This document shows positions 60,201 to 64,000 of a stretch of 64,000 nt of DNA, one piece after another; the stretch's first letter is position 1, and each line of letters opens with the position of its first letter. Both the position numbers and the translations under genes were made by a program. The stretch is taken from contig NC_088295.1 in assembly GCF_032854445.1 (NCBI RefSeq), forward strand, positions 41,033,385 to 41,097,384, read 5' to 3'. Below the pieces are notes generated by a model that did not search any database, was not told the origin of the DNA, and saw nothing but the letters and a program-made list of their open reading frames with translations. This DNA comes from Liolophura sinensis. Lineage: Eukaryota > Mollusca > Polyplacophora > Chitonida > Chitonidae.

Positions 60201-63200
60201 CCCCTGGTTTTGTTTTGTAATTAAAAATAACATTTTCTGTTACAGAGTTGTTGAGGAAGTCAGCAGAACATACACTAATGGATATGGTACAACTGCTCTT
60301 CTCTCGTCTGCCACAATTTAAAGAGGATCCAAAATGGACAGCGAATATGAAAAAGGTAAGGAAATCAATTTCAAAATAAATTATTATTAATAAATAGTGC
60401 CACATTTCCTCAATTAAGTTACAAGTAGGTCTACATGTGGCATGCACAATTACAGGTCTCAACTGAGTCCATTTAATTAAGTATTTTAAATACAAGTGTT
60501 TTCTTATACTATGAACTAAGTTAGCAACGTTTTCTTAACTCCTGATATGTGGAATTTATGTGCTGCAACACAGTAGCCTATATGCTAGACAACCATCGCT
60601 ATCTGCCGAATTTTACTTCACAAAGTAAGGAAAGAATGTTGAACGTCTTTTTTTTTGTTCCATGCCAAGCAAAGTAACATCATACTTGTTTGATGCCGCC
60701 GAAGTGTTAATGGTTTTTAAACAAAAATCTTCAGCAAATTTTACCACTAAGGTATAACTTTTAAGGATGAAATTTGAAAACATAATTCCTGATATTTTGA
60801 AGACTCAGATGTATTGTTCAAGTATCTGATCCAGATACCTGATAACAAAATTCCCTCCTGTGCCAAAACGTCCACGTGTCTGGGTAAATTTCAGTTTTCG
60901 AGGGTTCAGGATATGTGACAAATCAGTAATAGAACAAATCAGAAGATGGCTTGGGACTCTTCTCAGGGAAAGTTTATGTCAGTTATAAATTGCATATTTC
61001 TTACCCATGGCATAAAAACAATAATCACTGAAATATTATGTACATGTAGTGATCTAGGATTTGGAATAATTGTTGAAAGAGAATAGATTATTGTAAACTG
61101 GATGTACTTTTCTCTCTTTTTCTATTTATCTCCAGCTGAAGATGAGAGCAGGAGGTGTTGACCCATCCAGAGTCTCCAAAAAGAAGAGGTCCCCTAAGCC
61201 AAAGCCAAAACGTAGCCAGCATGTGCCCCCTACCCCTGAAGAACCCCAACCTTTGCCCTCTGACCCCAGTCAATCAAGCAACCAACCAGAAACGCCAACT
61301 ACCTCTGATGATCCCTACATGGCAGATATTACTATAGCAACTACCCCAGTGGCCCCTGGTCATTCTGTCATTGATATCACCAAGTCATTCCAGGTACAAT
61401 CATACCTCTACTTTTTTCAGTATGTTAACATATTTTATGTATTTTATATATTTTTTTTATGCTATTGTCACAAATGCTTTATGTTCCTGATCTTGAAAGA
61501 AACTACGGTACTATTCTAAGATCCTAGACTGTTTAATTCGGCACAATACTATGCTCCTTAGAGTTTTACTAGTTAGCTGAATCCTCAGATATGTCTTGCA
61601 TCAAAATATTTTACACCACAATAATTAAAGTTGACTGATATTGTTTTTTTCAATCCATTCATCCCTTATATTGTATATTCATTAGCTTGCTATGTCATTT
61701 ATGAAATGTCCAATCAGTTGCTTTAAACCCAAAGACTTTGGTGTGATTCTAGGAGCGTTCTGAGAAAGAAGAAGCTGAGAATAAAGCAGAGGAAGGAAAA
61801 TTAGAAAACGATACAGCAGGAGATGGGGAAGTAAGAGAGGAAGCCCCAGATGATCAGAATATTAGTCAGTCTGCAAGGGAGAGCGTGACAAGGGAGACAA
61901 CTGGAGGACAGCCACCATCTCCAGACCCTGGAGGGCATGTTGTCCTGGAGATTCCAGAAACAGATGATAATTTAAAGGTAACTTTTTATAGAAATATGTT
62001 AAGTAGTTTTATGAAGTATTAAATAAAGTCACTGGCTCCACTTAATAACAGTGTGATGACTTCAAGTTTGTGCACAGCAAAAAGATAAACCCTTGCAAAG
62101 GCACTGCAGTTTTTCAGAAACTCCACAAAAGTTGGCGGCTGGCTGTTTTGTATGCTTGTTTTTGGTCGTAACATTGGGTGAATTGGGCAATGTTTCAACC
62201 GATCTAATAGTATACCTACAAGCAATCTGTTATCCTTATCTTTATTGACAACTCATAATATGACAAATGCTGGTCTTAATTAGTTGGAATTCCAGAAGTA
62301 ATACCCACTAGACCTATGTGTGTGTGTTTACACAGATTGCAGCTCCCTTCTGTCATCCACATTACCAGACTGTACAATAATATAATGTTTGCACTGAGTG
62401 GCTACACAAGGGTTGACGCACCAATCTGGGAAAACAATACATACTGGCCACGCTTTGCTTCGACTTCCCTTGTTGTTGTAAGCATTTACAGTATGAAGCG
62501 AACTTCACGCCAAATTAGTTTGCCAGGTGCTTTTAAAAGAAACTTAAACAGTTAGGCCTGAATTGAATTTTCTGAAGTTATGCTCAAAAGTTGCTTCAGG
62601 ATTGAGTTTCTATGAATCCTGTGAGTCATAAACGGAATAAAGTGAAGTAGGGTGTAAAGTCAAGTGTTGTTTACTTACCCCTTTTCCCAAAGACCATGTT
62701 TTCTGTGCATGCTGACTGAACCATTATCGGATGTACAAACTACGTAACAATAATGGTTCCCTGGTTTCCAGTGTTACTTATTGCCTAGAATGTAACAAAT
62801 TCACTGTACAATGACAGTGATAGATTATTGGTGAATTGCAACAGCAAACAGCTTAAAATGGCAAAGAATGTATTTTAGAGCATTTGGGTAAAATGGTGGC
62901 AGAGGCCTGCGGACCCAGACCCCGGCACTTCTGCCAGCACTCGCCTTGCTGCGATCAGCAGGCTCCTGAGAATAACCCATCATACAGGTGTTTCAAAAAG
63001 TGTAGAAAGCCCCATTACCTGTATAGGTGCATTGCAACATGTGCCAGTTCATGGATGACAGCTACTATTCTCATTTTACCAGCCAGTAATAGCTCTAGGA
63101 TGTGCTCAGTTCCTTATTGTAGCTCATGTTTACTCATTATTCAGGTATCAGAGAGAAAAAAAAACATAGGTCAACATGTGTGATGATTTCTTCTGTGTAC

Positions 63201-63414
63201 TTTTATGTGCAAGGCATAGTATGTCATTTCTGCTTTCAGAAAAGTTCTAGTGAGACTGAGCTGAACCTGGAGGCTGACCAGGTGAGCTGTCCGTCAGAGA
63301 TCGGGGACGACTCAGAGTCAGTCCACTCGGCTGCAGACCACTCTGACTCCGCCCACGAGGAGTACATCAGCTCACGGGGAGTCAGGTTTACCTCACAACA
63401 ACATGTCAGAGATG
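57241..63414 (+). CDS. GBF1: Golgi-specific brefeldin A-resistance ARF exchange factor 1, N-terminal part (runs off the right edge)
   Basis: Nine coding exons with GT-AG junctions: 57241-57342, 57895-57961, 58427-58558, 59206-59324, 59538-59646, 60246-60355, 61136-61393, 61753-61977 and 63240-63414 (about 432 residues). GBF1 activates ARF GTPases at the cis-Golgi to recruit COPI. The protein begins [19 protein letters not shown], the start of the DCB dimerisation domain. [34 protein letters not shown] and [18 protein letters not shown] are near-identical to animal GBF1. Exons 7-8 encode a Pro- and Glu-rich linker, poorly conserved in the family. Exon 9 ends with [20 protein letters not shown], just before the HUS domain. 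The catalytic Sec7 domain lies beyond the window. The acceptor gacacag|gt precedes the ATG by a few bases. Confidence 0.96.
59938..60203 (-). mobile_element. SINE copy in GBF1 intron 5, 42 bp from an acceptor
   Basis: Nearly full-length: T/A-rich tail, gactcaagaatatttcactt, gcggccagcattatggtgag, and head ending ctgagccacggaggcccc. The flanks ctggagtttgctttgg and ctggttttgttttgtaa resemble a diverged target-site duplication. It ends at 60203 and the next exon begins at 60246. Confidence 0.88.
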
Positions 63415-64000
63415 GTAAGTCAGCTGTGGGCTGTCCAAGATGTCAACCGTTGGTTAACATTATGTAGTCCTACCTTCAGAAAATTACATATAAAAAATTT
63501 TTTTTTATAGGAAGTCATCAATGTGGTGATGTAGCGTTGTGAGTTTAATAGGTTTACATTAACAATTTATGTTGAAGACCTAATTTTCTCACTATTTTTG
63601 AGTACCATGTCCATTTTACTTATGGGATTGCGGTCTTCCTAATTTGCTGACTGTGTTAGGCCCGTTTCCTTCATCTCTCAAACTGGCTGAAATTAAATAA
63701 TTATCCTGAACTTTTTACTTTAAACAAAAATCAACAAAATAACTTCTTTATTGAAGTTATGTAATTGAGAAACTAACAGTGTAACATCTCAGGCATTTTA
63801 TATGGAAAAAAACTTTGAATTGTTATCTTGCAACGTTTTTGGATGCTGTTCATGAGCAGCTGATAAACCAGGAATTGTAATCCGTATGCAGACTCTGTGA
63901 TGTTAACCAATAAATTAAATGACAGTACACCTGATGTATGTATATACATTTATCCCACATCAGACAGAGTATTCTGCTTTTCATTGGTCAGCAACGGTCA

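Overview
The window is animal nuclear DNA: intron-split genes with GT-AG junctions, many SINE copies, a non-LTR retrotransposon, MITEs and satellites. The tRNA-derived SINE with a (AAAT)n tail, the sigma-class glutathione S-transferase (GST) cluster and the frequent AGGCCT palindrome suggest a marine mollusc, probably a bivalve or close relative. The species cannot be named from sequence alone.

Layout. (1) 1-17.5 kb: three sigma-class GST genes on the minus strand. Only exon 1 of the leftmost (GST-A) is in the window. GST-B (6522-10117) and GST-C (13154-17526) are complete, with five coding exons each and identical splice phases. Between and inside them lie SINEs, MITEs, minisatellites, a ~170-bp tandem array and two copies of a reverse-transcriptase relic. 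GST-B has His where the catalytic Tyr8 should be. (2) 20.18-30.11 kb: a decayed ~9.9-kb Maverick/Polinton (adintovirus-like) element with terminal inverted repeats. The plus strand carries a C2H2 zinc-finger gene and a broken protein-primed-type DNA polymerase B; the minus strand carries a capsid-type protein, a packaging ATPase, a Ser/Pro-rich ORF and an integrase C-terminus. Every recognisable viral-type gene is interrupted. The region before the polymerase holds small, shuffled duplicates of polymerase sequence. (3) 32.2-35.8 kb: a fourth, complete sigma GST (GST-D) on the plus strand. (4) 37.3-41.9 kb: a dead CR1/Jockey-like LINE with a SINE inserted in its reverse-transcriptase domain and flanked by a perfect 11-bp target-site duplication. 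(5) 42.1-44.2 kb: MSRB1, a methionine-R-sulfoxide reductase whose active-site residue is an in-frame TGA (selenocysteine). A possible SECIS hairpin lies about 1.6 kb past the stop. (6) 48.9-53.3 kb: two nearly identical single-exon copies of a stathmin-domain-like protein starting MGCVSSK. (7) 55.3 kb to the right edge: the 5' part of GBF1, the Golgi ARF exchange factor, with nine coding exons visible.

GST and MSRB1 both belong to detoxification and redox defence, but nothing in the sequence shows co-regulation. The tandem GST genes share upstream and intron-1 sequence, so they were duplicated as whole units. The most unusual items are the Maverick element with its scrambled polymerase pieces and zinc-finger gene, the Y8H GST, the Sec codon of MSRB1, and the very recent stathmin-like duplication with an altered C-terminus.
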